The notes beneath the pieces are model-generated. The model was not told where the DNA came from and searched no databases. It was given only the letters and a program-made list of their open reading frames with translations. The translations under genes and the position numbers were made by a program. From CAYVIB01 sp964451365 (GTDB lineage Bacteria > Pseudomonadota > Gammaproteobacteria > Pseudomonadales > Cellvibrionaceae), in the NCBI GenBank assembly GCA_964451365.1, contig CAYVIB010000036.1, forward strand, positions 1 to 51,220: 51,220 nucleotides of DNA. Reading direction: 5' to 3'. Below, piece after piece: positions 37,945 through 47,181 of this stretch. Every line of letters starts with the position of its first letter. Positions within the stretch are counted from its first letter, which is position 1.

Positions 37945-38242
37945 GACAATTCCTTTGCGCGCAAACGTTCCGAATCTGCGTTTTAGTGTTGCCATGGGTG
38001 ATTATTCTTTGGAGTTCACCTTTCACTGGGTGGCGCGATTCGAGTATTTCCGAGTGGATATCCGCGACGTGACGAACGATCCGTTTGTGCTTACCAATGG
38101 CCGCATTGCCCACCCGGATGTTGATCTGCTGAACGGTCTGGATGATTCATATGGCCGTGTCTATATCGTTGGCGACGTTCCCACATTGAAAAACCTAGGC
38201 GATACCGCTGTGTTGAAATGGGAGGAACCGGTCCGTGCCTAA
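37937..38242 (+). CDS. Baseplate plug-like protein (DUF6983-like)
   Basis: A 101-residue protein. The start is probably TTG at 37937, 6 bp after GGGAGGA; a TTG two codons earlier is an alternative. LRFSVAMGDYSLEFTFHWVARFEYFRVDIRDVTNDPFVLTNGRIAHPDVDLLNGL is the pattern of the small baseplate plug domain described in cyanophage Pam3. It overlaps both neighbours by 8 bp. Confidence 0.75.
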   Translation: MLKTIPLRANVPNLRFSVAMGDYSLEFTFHWVARFEYFRVDIRDVTNDPFVLTNGRIAHPDVDLLNGLDDSYGRVYIVGDVPTLKNLGDTAVLKWEEPVRA

Positions 38243-39188
38243 GTACTTTGGCCGTCAGTACCGCATTGAATTTTCCGATGATGCCGGGAATGTCTCGCGG
38301 GTTATCGACAGCCGCGATATCGCCAGGGCCGGACAACAGCCGTTCCAGATTGAGTTTTTTGTTGATGTGTCTTTCGGTGCGGCGCTGTCCAAAATGGAAT
38401 TATCAATATATGGGTTAAAAAAGGATTCAGTTGGTCAGATTGCCGGTTCGTCTCGTGTCGACCTGCAAGTCGGTTACCCAGATGCATTTGGGCGTATTTT
38501 TCACGGTAGAATTTCCAACTTCATCGCCCCGCGCGATGGCGTAGAGCGCAAAATAACAATGTGGTGCTGGTCAGGAATTAAAGAAAAAGAAGAAAAGACC
38601 TGCAATGTCAGTTTTGCCGAGGGCACCAAGTACAGTGACATTGTTGATTATATCGCGCAGGACTTATTCAACCGGGCGCCGGAATACATCGGATTTGATG
38701 ACTCTTTCCGCTCAGGCATGGGCACTGCAACCGATGGCTACAGCGGAAATTACCCACACAGTTCGTTTTTGGACCGCCTTGCCGCTGATCTGAAATTTCA
38801 GTGGATGGTGCAAAACGAAAAATGCTTGTTGATGAGCAGGGGGGCATCACGAGGCGGAGCACCATATGAGATCAATGCGGAAACAGGTCTGGTGGGCGGC
38901 GTCTCCCTGACGTACCTGGGCGCCGATATCGAGACCAAGCTGGACCCTCGCATTGTTATTGGCGATCGAGTAAAGATTCAGGCGGAAACCAGTACCATCA
39001 ATTTCAGCGCGATCTATTCCGTCAGTCTGCCGGAGAAAAAACGTGTGATTGGCGACGGGAATTATGTTGTTAAAGCACTTCGCCGAAAGGGTAGTTTCTA
39101 CGGGCAAAACAGCTGGAACACACAGATGGTGTGCTGGCGCGAAGGGGAGACTGGGTTAAGGGAGGATGGCTTGCCTTATGGACAGTAA
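38235..39188 (+). CDS. Baseplate hub protein (gp27-like)
   Basis: A 317-residue protein starting GTG at 38235 after GGGAGGAACC. It is beta-rich with hub-like segments (GRIFHGRISNFIAPRDGVERKITMWCWSGIKEKEEKTCNVSFAEGTKYSDIVDYIAQDL; LDRLAADLKFQWMVQNEKCLLMSRG; DPRIVIGDRVKIQAE). It sits between plug and spike genes and should cap the tube and hold the spike. Confidence 0.82.
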   Translation: MPKYFGRQYRIEFSDDAGNVSRVIDSRDIARAGQQPFQIEFFVDVSFGAALSKMELSIYGLKKDSVGQIAGSSRVDLQVGYPDAFGRIFHGRISNFIAPRDGVERKITMWCWSGIKEKEEKTCNVSFAEGTKYSDIVDYIAQDLFNRAPEYIGFDDSFRSGMGTATDGYSGNYPHSSFLDRLAADLKFQWMVQNEKCLLMSRGASRGGAPYEINAETGLVGGVSLTYLGADIETKLDPRIVIGDRVKIQAETSTINFSAIYSVSLPEKKRVIGDGNYVVKALRRKGSFYGQNSWNTQMVCWREGETGLREDGLPYGQ

Positions 39189-39912
39189 TCATCCTATTGA
39201 TCTGGTGGAGAATCGCTTGGCACTTTTAAACACCGCAATTGATGAAAAACTCAAGAACGAAGTGCGCACCACGATCCCTGGACACGTCCTTGAGTTTGAT
39301 CAAGAAACCCAACTTGCAAAACTGCAGATTGGTATTCAGCTTCTCAATATCGACGGGAAGACATTCACACCGCCACCGATTATCCGCTGCCCGGTGCAAG
39401 TCTATGGCGGTACCGGCGGTGTCGTTGAGGTGGAAATCAAAAAGGGCGATGAGTGCCTGATTCATTTTTCCATGCGCTGCATCGATGGCTGGCGCACGCA
39501 GGGTGGGGTGGCGCCGCTGCTTAAAATCGAGAGGTTCCGCGAGACTGACGCTTTCGCTGTTGTGGGATTCAGATCATTGCCGAAGGTGATCACGCAGTAC
39601 AGCAACGAAGGAATCAAGCTGCGATCGCTCGACGGCACCCGCTATGTCTGGTTGCGCAACGACGGTTCGATTGAATTCGTTAATCCCAATTGCTCAATCA
39701 TTATGGACGATGACGGAACAATTACGGCCAGCAATGGATCCGGCACTTTTACATTGCAATCCGGTGGCGATATCGATGCCAACGGCGCAACCATTACCAC
39801 CGGGGGCAATGTAATCACCGCAGCTGGTACCGACCTGGATGCATTCAAAGCCGAATACGATGGCCACCAACACACCGGTAACCAGGGTAGCCCAACGAGT
39901 CCTCCAATATGA
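39178..39912 (+). CDS. Baseplate spike (Gp138-like, gpV role)
   Basis: A 244-residue puncturing spike. The N-terminal OB-like domain follows the Gp138 pattern (TTIPGHVLEFDQETQLAKLQIGIQ, PPIIRCPVQVYGGTGGVVEVEIKKGDECLIHFSMRCIDGW). Repeated beta-helix segments follow (GTRYVWLRNDGSIEFVNPNCSIIMDDDGTITASNGSGTFTLQSGGDIDANGATITTGG), and a HQHTGNQGSPTSPP end carries the HxH metal-binding tip seen in such spikes. Start could also be 39166, which is too close to GGAGG. Confidence 0.88.
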   Translation: MDSNHPIDLVENRLALLNTAIDEKLKNEVRTTIPGHVLEFDQETQLAKLQIGIQLLNIDGKTFTPPPIIRCPVQVYGGTGGVVEVEIKKGDECLIHFSMRCIDGWRTQGGVAPLLKIERFRETDAFAVVGFRSLPKVITQYSNEGIKLRSLDGTRYVWLRNDGSIEFVNPNCSIIMDDDGTITASNGSGTFTLQSGGDIDANGATITTGGNVITAAGTDLDAFKAEYDGHQHTGNQGSPTSPPI

Positions 39913-40253
39913 CAACACGCGCAATCGTGGGCGGGCAGATGGCAACGTCCGGATCAAAAATATTTTTAACCGGTGCCGAAGAGGTAGCGCAGAACATTGC
40001 GACCCGGCTCAAGTGGTTTTATGGCGAGGCATTTCTCGAACCAAACGGCGGCACGCCCTGGTTTCAAACCATCCTCGGCAAGTCGCGCGAACAGGAACGC
40101 GAGGCGGCATTGAAGAAAGTCATCCTGGAAACTGATGGCGTTTCCAAACTGCTGGCATTTTCCCTGGATGTGACCGACCACGTAATGACCCTGACCGGCT
40201 CCGTACTCACAATCTACAGCGCAGACGCCGTGCCGTTTGCAGCGCAGGTGTAA
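39909..40253 (+). CDS. Baseplate wedge protein (gp25/DUF2634-like)
   Basis: A 114-residue protein (IFLTGAEEVAQNIATRLKWFYGEAFLEPNGGTPWFQTILGKSREQEREAALKKVILETDGVSKLLAFSLDVTDHVMTLTGSVLTIYS) with the gpW/gp25 fold pattern. It nucleates sheath assembly at the baseplate. ATG overlaps the spike stop by 4 bp, and the baseplate J gene begins 4 bp after its stop. Confidence 0.85.
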   Translation: MTTRAIVGGQMATSGSKIFLTGAEEVAQNIATRLKWFYGEAFLEPNGGTPWFQTILGKSREQEREAALKKVILETDGVSKLLAFSLDVTDHVMTLTGSVLTIYSADAVPFAAQV

Positions 40254-40256
40254 TCA

Positions 40257-41471
40257 ATGGCAACAATTGATATCAATGGCATCACGATAAAAACGCTCAG
40301 CGAGTGGAAGGCCGAACTCGAGGCGATTTATCACGCAGTGGATCCGGAGTGGGATTTATCGCCCAACACGCCAGACGGGCAAATTGTTGCTGCGTTTGCT
40401 GAGATGCTCGCAAACCAGGATGAGTCGCAGCTGGACAGCTACAACGCGGCAGACCCCGACAAAGCCACAAAGGAAGCGCTGGACGCAATTATGCGGCTCT
40501 CTGGTGTGGAGCGTAGGGAGGGGACGCTCTCGACCGCTGTCGTGCAATTGAGCGGCGTTGAAACCACTGTTGTTCCCACTGGCACTTTAATTGAAAACGC
40601 GGTGACCGGTACGCGATGGGCGACCGATGCAGAGGTGGTTATTGGCGCGAGTGCCACCGATGCGGCTGTTACCTGCACCACCATCGGCGCGCAGACCGCC
40701 GGCATTGGCGAGTTAACCAAAATTGCCACGCCGGTTACCGGGTTGGAATCCGTCACCAATGCCGCGGCCGCTACGCAGGGCCAGAACGAAATGACGGACC
40801 CGGAAGCGCGGCTGTATCGAGAGGAGACGATATCGAACCCCGCCACCAATACTGTTGATGCCATTCATGCGGCCGTGGCCACGGTGACCGGTGTAACCAC
40901 CGTGCGGATTTATAATAACCGCACCGACTCCGCCGATGGCAACGGGATCCCTGGTCATTCATTCTCGGTAATCGTTGCCGGTGGTGACGATGAGGAAGTC
41001 GCGCAGGCCATCTACAGTAAATTGCCACCAGGTCCCGGAATGTACGGCGGCACCAATCCGGAAACGGTCGAGGTTACATCCGAAAATAACAACAACACCG
41101 AGAACATCACATTCGGCCGACCGACCGATGTGCCGCTTTACGCGCAAGTGAACCTCACACAAACCGGCACCATTTCCGATGCCGCAAAAGAAGAGCTCAA
41201 GCAGGCAATGGTTGATTTCTCCCTGGGCAATCTGTTCGATAACGATGTGATTTCCGGCTACCGAAAAACCCCATTTCGCATAGGCGAGGACATCAGCAGC
41301 GGCATTTTGCACACGCCGGTTAATTACTACATGGGCAAGAACGGGCAGGGGTACGTCACCAGCATTTATCTGGATACCTCTGCCAGCCCGTCCGCCCCGA
41401 GCACGGTCGCCATCGATTGGGATGCGCTGGCCAGTTTAAGCGTTGCAAACATTGAGGTGGTTGTATCGTGA
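40257..41471 (+). CDS. Baseplate J-like protein
   Basis: A 404-residue baseplate J protein: SEWKAELEAIYHAVDPEWDLSPNTPDGQIVAAFAEMLAN, DAIMRLSGVERREGTLSTAVVQLSGVETTVVPTGTLIENAVTGTRWATD, and the later DAIHAAVATVTGVTTVRIYNNRTDSADGNGIPGHSFSVIVAGGDDEEVAQAIYSKLPPG. It is the wedge arm of the baseplate and binds the DUF2612 protein encoded next, which overlaps it by 4 bp. Confidence 0.92.
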   Translation: MATIDINGITIKTLSEWKAELEAIYHAVDPEWDLSPNTPDGQIVAAFAEMLANQDESQLDSYNAADPDKATKEALDAIMRLSGVERREGTLSTAVVQLSGVETTVVPTGTLIENAVTGTRWATDAEVVIGASATDAAVTCTTIGAQTAGIGELTKIATPVTGLESVTNAAAATQGQNEMTDPEARLYREETISNPATNTVDAIHAAVATVTGVTTVRIYNNRTDSADGNGIPGHSFSVIVAGGDDEEVAQAIYSKLPPGPGMYGGTNPETVEVTSENNNNTENITFGRPTDVPLYAQVNLTQTGTISDAAKEELKQAMVDFSLGNLFDNDVISGYRKTPFRIGEDISSGILHTPVNYYMGKNGQGYVTSIYLDTSASPSAPSTVAIDWDALASLSVANIEVVVS

Positions 41472-42892
41472 GTTTTGATTATCCCGGTAGAGCACTGACC
41501 CGAATCATTTCGCAGTATCGCGATGACGCGAAGCTGCGTAGTTTGCTGACACTGCTCGGCCAGCTGATCAATACTAATTTTGAAAATTTTGCAGATGTGC
41601 GTCGGCTGCTGTACAGCATCGACGACATGAGCGGCGTTCAACTGGATTTAATCGGGCGCGTTTTAGTTAAGCCTCGGCCGGCTGTTCTCAATATCGATGA
41701 TGTGTTCTTCGGCTACCTGGGCACACCTGGCGCGGTCGGCTATGACGTTGCACCGTATTACGACTTTTCCGCCGAGACGGAAATCTATATCCCATTGCCT
41801 GATCCTGCATACCAGCGATTGTTAAAAGCCACTGTTATTCGCAATACCGGTGACTGCTCGATCGATAGCATCATCCGCGCGGCCGAGCTGATGACAGGTG
41901 ATAGAAATATAAGTTTGATTAACAACCAGGACATGACGTTCGAGCTGTTGTTTTCCATCGAGCCTGACGGTTACACAACAATTTTGCTAAATAATTTTGA
42001 TGTGATTCCAGAGCCTGCCGGCGTGCTGTTTTCGGGTTGGTCTGTTGTGGAGCCGGAATTTCACATATATGCGGCAGTAGCTTCCGATGACGGAGGTCTT
42101 GTAAAAATTGACGAAGAGGGAAATGAGTTGTTGAGGGTTGGCGCGTATGGCGCTGAAGTGGCGATCAACCAATACAGACAAATATATTTTGCACAGACAA
42201 ATTCCGCTTCGATTGTGCGTTATGAACAAGACGGTTCAGAGGTGTGGACCTTTAGCGATTCTGGAAATGTATTGTGCATTGCCGTTGATGATTTTGGTTT
42301 TGTTTACTATGGAACAGACAGCGGGGTTGTGAGATGCGTATCTTCGGCCGGCCAACTTGTTTGGGAGTTTATAGTTAGCGCTTTCGACGTAAATGATGTA
42401 GCGGTTGATGCCGACGGCTATGTTTATATCGCCTCTCAAAACCAAACAATTAAAAAAATTGACCAAAACGGTAATCAGGTTTGGTCTATCGACGCTGATA
42501 TAGGTGTAGGGGTGGCAGAAGAGCGTGTGGTGGCTGGTGAAAATGGGCATATATATGTTGGAGGCAGTAACACATTAGGGAAAGTTGATTCAGACGGGAA
42601 TGTGGTGTGGGATATTCTTATTGGTCCGTCCTATCAATTGGCGTTTGATCCAAATGGATTTATATATGTGGCTTTCGGTGCTGGATATTTACGAAAGCAT
42701 GATGTTAACGGAAATGAAATTTGGACTATTCAATTTTTCGCAAGCAGCATGGAATCATTGTCTGTTGATGCTAATGGTTATATTTATATGGGAAGATCAA
42801 GCACAATGAAAAAAGCTGATACAGATGGAAATGAAATATGGGAATACATTGCCGGCAATACCGGGGATCGCTTGACTTCCATAGCAACTTAA
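41468..42892 (+). CDS. Baseplate DUF2612 protein fused to a seven-repeat beta-propeller
   Basis: A 474-residue protein with a GTG start. Residues 1-195 are a DUF2612-type wedge protein (YRDDAKLRSLLTLLGQLINTNFENFADVRRLLYSIDDMSGVQLDLIGRVLVKPR, YDFSAETEIYIPLPDPAYQRLLKATVIRNTGDCSIDSI). From about 205 on there are seven PQQ/WD-like repeats, each with a DxxGNxxW-type turn (DEEGNELLRV, EQDGSEVWTF, SSAGQLVWEF, DQNGNQVWSI, DSDGNVVWDI, DVNGNEIWTI, DTDGNEIWEY) and a GYIYxG strand. The propeller half is AT-rich and replaces the usual short end. It may bind host surface sugars or the tail fibre. Confidence 0.88.
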   Translation: MSFDYPGRALTRIISQYRDDAKLRSLLTLLGQLINTNFENFADVRRLLYSIDDMSGVQLDLIGRVLVKPRPAVLNIDDVFFGYLGTPGAVGYDVAPYYDFSAETEIYIPLPDPAYQRLLKATVIRNTGDCSIDSIIRAAELMTGDRNISLINNQDMTFELLFSIEPDGYTTILLNNFDVIPEPAGVLFSGWSVVEPEFHIYAAVASDDGGLVKIDEEGNELLRVGAYGAEVAINQYRQIYFAQTNSASIVRYEQDGSEVWTFSDSGNVLCIAVDDFGFVYYGTDSGVVRCVSSAGQLVWEFIVSAFDVNDVAVDADGYVYIASQNQTIKKIDQNGNQVWSIDADIGVGVAEERVVAGENGHIYVGGSNTLGKVDSDGNVVWDILIGPSYQLAFDPNGFIYVAFGAGYLRKHDVNGNEIWTIQFFASSMESLSVDANGYIYMGRSSTMKKADTDGNEIWEYIAGNTGDRLTSIAT

Positions 42893-42909
42893 AATACAGG
42901 TAAATCACA

Positions 42910-43671
42910 ATGGCAAATCACAATAGAGTATGGGCCTCAAGTGCTGACCCGACTGATATAGGAGAACCGAATGCCGGCCAGGTAGAAGCTGGTCACGGAA
43001 CAGTTGAACCGCCTCGGCACAACTGGGAAAACTGGTGGAAGAATTTGGTTTCACTTTCGCTTCAACAACTGCAACGCTCTGGCGCGATGGAATATGATTC
43101 GGAAACTCTCTATTCCGCTGGCGTGAGCGTTGAAGACGGTGGTGTTTGGTATGTGTCGCGAGTGAACGACAATATCGGTAATACGCCAGCCACCTCACCA
43201 ACCGAGTGGTGGCCGATGCCTGAAGGTGGTATCGGCGTTCTTGTTGAGAACATCGCTGGCACACTTGGAGTTGCTGCAGGTGGAACCGGGGCGACAACTG
43301 CAGCCGCTGCGCGATCAAACTTGGGTGTTGTGGAATACATCGAACAAACGGTGGAGCTCGGCGGCGATTTCGGAACCAACGAAGTTAAATGTACCAGGGT
43401 TGGAAACATGGTAACGATTACTTTCGTCAATGCCATCACGCTTACCCATACTATTACATCGCTGGCTGAATCGGCTGCTGGGGCAATACCGGCTGACTTT
43501 AGGCCGCCAGGACCTGGCAATGTGGAAATTATGAGCGGATTTACGAGTCATTATTTGACTATGACAATGGTCTTGAGCACTGGTCAATTGCTTGTAAGGC
43601 ATAGAGACTGGAGTGGTGCGGATTACGCCGTAGGTTCCGCAAGAGACATCACAATATCGTATTCTGTGTAG
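42910..43671 (+). CDS. Tail fibre protein
   Basis: A 253-residue fibre. Start MANHNRVWASSADPTDIGEPNAGQVEAGHGTVEPPRHNWENWWKNLVS is a baseplate-attachment type N-terminus. A small aromatic domain (LYSAGVSVEDGGVWYVSRVNDNIGNTPATSPTEWWPM) resembles chitin-binding CBM5/12 modules. The collagen-like fibre motif AAGGTGATTAAAARSNLGVV follows, then a beta-rich tip. It should contact the host surface. No separate fibre chaperone is visible. Confidence 0.85.
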   Translation: MANHNRVWASSADPTDIGEPNAGQVEAGHGTVEPPRHNWENWWKNLVSLSLQQLQRSGAMEYDSETLYSAGVSVEDGGVWYVSRVNDNIGNTPATSPTEWWPMPEGGIGVLVENIAGTLGVAAGGTGATTAAAARSNLGVVEYIEQTVELGGDFGTNEVKCTRVGNMVTITFVNAITLTHTITSLAESAAGAIPADFRPPGPGNVEIMSGFTSHYLTMTMVLSTGQLLVRHRDWSGADYAVGSARDITISYSV

Positions 43672-43717
43672 TTAACATCGCGCATCAAGCTTATAGAAAA
43701 ATTGGAAACCTATTGTA

Positions 43718-44224
43718 ATGATTAACCCAAACCAACTCCGAACAGAAATAATCCGCCCGACATTAAAAGCAATGTCGATGTGGTCTCCTGCGGCTGAAAA
43801 CCTGCTGATGGGAACAGCCATGCAGGAATCTGTGTGCGGAACTTATCTGGTTCAAATTGGTGGGCCGGCTTTAGGACTTTTCCAGATAGAGCCATCAACG
43901 GCCAGGGATATCGTGTTCCGATATCTTGATTTGCGACCTGACCTGGGGGATCGGTTCGAGCTTGGGTTCCAGATTGTCAACTCACACGAAATCAACTGGA
44001 ACAACGTTAGCCTGGACAAAGTAGCGTTAAAACTTATCTCGGACCTTCGGTTCGGTACTGCCGTCGCCCGAATGCGCTATTGGATGGTGCCACAGCCACT
44101 GCCGGATGCCGATGATGTCGCCGGCCTGGCCGCATACTGGAAGCAGCACTACAACACCCCGCTTGGCCGCAGTACCGAAGAAGAGTTTATTCGCAACTAC
44201 AAAAAAGTGAGTGCGATTACATGA
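43718..44224 (+). CDS. Endolysin/transglycosylase-like lysis protein
   Basis: A 168-residue protein with a lysozyme-like start: LLMGTAMQESVCGTYLVQIGGPALGLFQIEPSTARDIVFRYL, where E in MQES and the GPALGLFQIEP loop are typical of phage lytic transglycosylase-type enzymes. No signal peptide, so it needs the holin encoded further down. Located right after the fibre gene, it overlaps the next gene by 4 bp. Confidence 0.82.
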   Translation: MINPNQLRTEIIRPTLKAMSMWSPAAENLLMGTAMQESVCGTYLVQIGGPALGLFQIEPSTARDIVFRYLDLRPDLGDRFELGFQIVNSHEINWNNVSLDKVALKLISDLRFGTAVARMRYWMVPQPLPDADDVAGLAAYWKQHYNTPLGRSTEEEFIRNYKKVSAIT

Positions 44225-44853
44225 GACAGATTATCGGCACGCTAAAAACCCCATCGGGCCAACCGTTGCAGAGCGCACGGATTTATTTCAGCGCGGCGCG
44301 ATCATCGCCGCTCGGCATACCGGTTGGCGAGTCCGCTGTATTTGCCACTGATGTGAACGGTGCGTACGACTTCGAGGTTGAAGCTGGTCAATATCAGGTA
44401 TCGATCGATGGCGAAGGCCCGCGCCGAACGCTGGCCCCTAGCGTCACCATTGCCGAGGGTGAGCCGACAGATTTAATGACGCTGATCTCTGCAGCGGCGT
44501 TGCCAGATTCCGAATTTGACGAGCTGTACAACCAGTTGCTTGCCGCAATTGCCAACGCTGGAGTGCTGACGGTTTACAACCAGTTTCTTTGGGTTGAGCC
44601 TGGAACCAATAGAATCATCGAGCTAGGGCCAACACAAACCGGCAATGGCGAGGCTATTACTTACGAAGTATCCGGATCAATTAATTTTACGCAAAACAAC
44701 AACCTGATCACCTACAGCAGCGAGGACGAGGGGCAGGAGATCATGACCGTTTTTGCACAGGACGAGAGCGGGCACACAGCGCAGGTGCTGATTATTGTGA
44801 ATGTGGTTGCTGCCAGTAGTGAGTTGACACTCGATGGCGTGACAGTGGCTTAA
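44221..44853 (+). CDS. Ig-like/carboxypeptidase-regulatory-like domain protein
   Basis: A 210-residue protein. The first 90 residues have the pattern of a carboxypeptidase-regulatory or CnaB-type beta sandwich (IIGTLKTPSGQPLQSARIYFSAA, FATDVNGAYDFEVEAGQYQVSIDGEGPRRTLAPSVTIAEGEPTDL). The later part is a cadherin-like strand set (VEPGTNRIIELGPTQTGNGEAITYEVSGSINFTQNNNLITYSSEDEGQEIMTVFAQDESGHTAQVLIIVNV). Such domains decorate virions or fibres and bind carbohydrates weakly. Confidence 0.75.
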   Translation: MRQIIGTLKTPSGQPLQSARIYFSAARSSPLGIPVGESAVFATDVNGAYDFEVEAGQYQVSIDGEGPRRTLAPSVTIAEGEPTDLMTLISAAALPDSEFDELYNQLLAAIANAGVLTVYNQFLWVEPGTNRIIELGPTQTGNGEAITYEVSGSINFTQNNNLITYSSEDEGQEIMTVFAQDESGHTAQVLIIVNVVAASSELTLDGVTVA

Positions 44854-44877
44854 CCTTTTTTTTGGGGGAGATAGCAA

Positions 44878-45297
44878 ATGGGGCTACTTAAGAAAATATT
44901 TTCCAGCAGCAAGGCGGTTGATGATGTGATGGATAAGGACACCGGGCACCTGGCCAAGATCGGGCAGTTCATCGGCAATCAGCAATTCACCGAACAGGAA
45001 AAGGCTACTGCGATGGCGGGGTTGACCGAGGCAATCAGGGCCTTTTCTATTTCCACCGCAAATCAGTCCACTGAGCGCAGCCGAATTACCAGGGCGGTGG
45101 CTATCCGGTGGATCACCGTCCAGCTTGGTCTTGTTCTGGTATCCGCATTCGCGGCCGCAATTGGGTCAGATAAATTTGAATTGCTGTGGCAGATAACTAC
45201 TTCGGATGTGCTTGTCTACGGCACCTTCGGAATCATGGTGTATTTCTTCGGGGCGTACGGCTGGGGCGCGCACGTGGCGGGGAAAAATAAACAATGA
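44878..45297 (+). CDS. Holin-like protein
   Basis: A 139-residue protein: amphipathic N-terminal half (KIFSSSKAVDDVMDKDTGHLAKIGQFIGNQQFTEQEKATAMAGLTEAIRAFSIS) and two C-terminal membrane helices (WITVQLGLVLVSAFAAAIGS; VLVYGTFGIMVYFFGAYGWG). This is the layout of the GTA/Gram-negative phage holin group with C-terminal helices. GGGGGAG precedes the ATG. It overlaps the next gene by 4 bp. No spanin pair is evident. Confidence 0.78.
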   Translation: MGLLKKIFSSSKAVDDVMDKDTGHLAKIGQFIGNQQFTEQEKATAMAGLTEAIRAFSISTANQSTERSRITRAVAIRWITVQLGLVLVSAFAAAIGSDKFELLWQITTSDVLVYGTFGIMVYFFGAYGWGAHVAGKNKQ

Positions 45298-47180
45298 AGA
45301 TACTGTCTTTCTTAATTTTCACACTTGTCGCCTGGGCAGATATCACGTTTGCACAAATTGTTATCCCGGAAAACTGGCGGGTTCAGCTTAGGCGGGTGGA
45401 TGGGCAGATTGTTGTTGTTCCCAATCCGCCGACCGGCGGAAACCTCGCAACCGGCTGCAACAACTTTGACTTTGCCACTCATGACGGCGCCACCGGGCAA
45501 CAGATTGTTGTTAATGTTGCGGGCAATACCCACACCTGGAATTTTCAATCAAACGGTGGTGATGCGATTTGCGGGCAATTTGCAAACGGGGATTGGTGGG
45601 CGGCACCTGCAGACGGTCAATCGTCGGTAACCGTGACATCCTACGTTGGATCGGGCGGATCAGCGTATTTCGTGGACGAAAACCCGGATGTTAATTCACA
45701 AGGCGTTTTGCCGCTGGGGTCAAATTACAGTGCGGCCGAAAATGTTGCTGATGATTTTCCGAAATCCTACTCGTCGCCTATCTCGTTGGTTGCCGCGATT
45801 CAGCATGATGTCGGTGCCGGGACGTGTTGGGGTAGTGCGGCATCGGGCAATACAACATGCGTAGAGACATATATGGTGTTGACAGTGTTGGATCAACCGC
45901 CGCCAGGGTGGGGTAAAACGCTTTTGCGCCCACCAACGCGACCGATCAGCAAAATATTTTTGGATTACGACACCGATCTCACAGTTTCACGCATTACCGG
46001 CCTTAACCGTAACTACTACACAGGGGATGATGCCGCCGGTTATCAGACCACGCGCCTGACCTGGTCACACCACATCGAGTCCCTGAGCATACTGAACACC
46101 ACCGGGGAACTTGCGAACGAGGGCGGCCGGGCGTGGCGGGCACGCAACGTTGTGAGCGATATCGGTTATTCCCGCGATGTGGCGTCGCAGTGGGGCGGAG
46201 ATGCCGTGACATTCATGACTGATGATAATGACTGTTCCTCGCAGGATTGCCGGCAAGCGTTGGCGGCGATGTTGTCATACGGCTTTGATCTGTATTGCGG
46301 CGTTTACGACTGCGACACGATTTCTAACGGAACGCATGTAAGGGAAAATTATTTCGGTGCCGGTGCGGGACAACATTTAGGAAAAATGGCTGCAACGTCA
46401 TTTTTCGCCGCCACTGTCAACAGCTCGATCTACCGCGATTCCCTTGCAACTCAAGCAAGCTTGGTCGACACGGTAACACCCAGCGGTAATGCTGCGGGCC
46501 CGCACGAAATGGAACAGGCAAACATCGGCCCGGGAAATGTTGTTGTTTGGGGGGATACCGTAGGAGACGGATCACACGCCAGCCTTGTAAGTACGGATAT
46601 TGCGAGCTACTGGGGGAACATGCTTACCGGGCAATGTTTCGCCGGCGCGGTTGGAACGTGCGATAACAATGGCGGTGGCGGCAAAAATAAATCTGACCCA
46701 ACACGGCAAATTGATGGCCCGGAACGCCAACCAGGAACGAGCTATATGTCAATCGCATCCGGCGGATCCGAAATGCTCGCCGCGCTCATGCTGGAAATTC
46801 CCGAAGTGTGTTCGGCCGTAAATTATCCCGCATTGATTACGTATGCGGATCGAATTAATCAGGTGGGACTATGGACGCAACCAGACACATGCGCACCACC
46901 CGATCCAACAGAAAATTTAGTCACTTGCGAGATATATCCAACTGCGGCCGGCTGTGAAGACTACGGCCTAAGCAACGATGGCACGCCCACGTGGGGGCCG
47001 ACCAGCGCAGCCGCACTAAATACCTGTATCGCAAATAATTCAGGCGGTAACACCGGGCAAACAGGCCGATTTCCGTCGCTGCACGGAACGCCGTTGAGCT
47101 TCCAGGGCGAAATATCAGAAATCCATAACAACTGGAACACCATCCGATCCTACATCGGCACCAACTGCGCAGGGCTTTGA
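45294..47180 (+). CDS. Large exported protein, possible polysaccharide-acting enzyme
   Basis: A 628-residue protein with a good signal peptide (MKILSFLIFTLVAWADITFA, cut before QIV). Up to about 200 residues are beta-rich (TGQQIVVNVAGNTHTWNFQSNGGDAICGQF). The rest is mostly helical with repeated aromatic and His-rich loops (LTWSHHIESLSILNTTGELANEGGRAWRARN; AALSYGFDLYCGVYD-like AMLSYGFDLYCGVYD; ENYFGAGAGQHLGKMAATSFFAATVN; EISEIHNNWNTIRSYIG), which recalls helical-toroid lyases or hydrolases. Many cysteines suggest disulfides. A signal peptide on a late phage gene is unusual. Function not recognised with certainty. Confidence 0.75.
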   Translation: MKILSFLIFTLVAWADITFAQIVIPENWRVQLRRVDGQIVVVPNPPTGGNLATGCNNFDFATHDGATGQQIVVNVAGNTHTWNFQSNGGDAICGQFANGDWWAAPADGQSSVTVTSYVGSGGSAYFVDENPDVNSQGVLPLGSNYSAAENVADDFPKSYSSPISLVAAIQHDVGAGTCWGSAASGNTTCVETYMVLTVLDQPPPGWGKTLLRPPTRPISKIFLDYDTDLTVSRITGLNRNYYTGDDAAGYQTTRLTWSHHIESLSILNTTGELANEGGRAWRARNVVSDIGYSRDVASQWGGDAVTFMTDDNDCSSQDCRQALAAMLSYGFDLYCGVYDCDTISNGTHVRENYFGAGAGQHLGKMAATSFFAATVNSSIYRDSLATQASLVDTVTPSGNAAGPHEMEQANIGPGNVVVWGDTVGDGSHASLVSTDIASYWGNMLTGQCFAGAVGTCDNNGGGGKNKSDPTRQIDGPERQPGTSYMSIASGGSEMLAALMLEIPEVCSAVNYPALITYADRINQVGLWTQPDTCAPPDPTENLVTCEIYPTAAGCEDYGLSNDGTPTWGPTSAAALNTCIANNSGGNTGQTGRFPSLHGTPLSFQGEISEIHNNWNTIRSYIGTNCAGL

Positions 47181-47181
47181 C

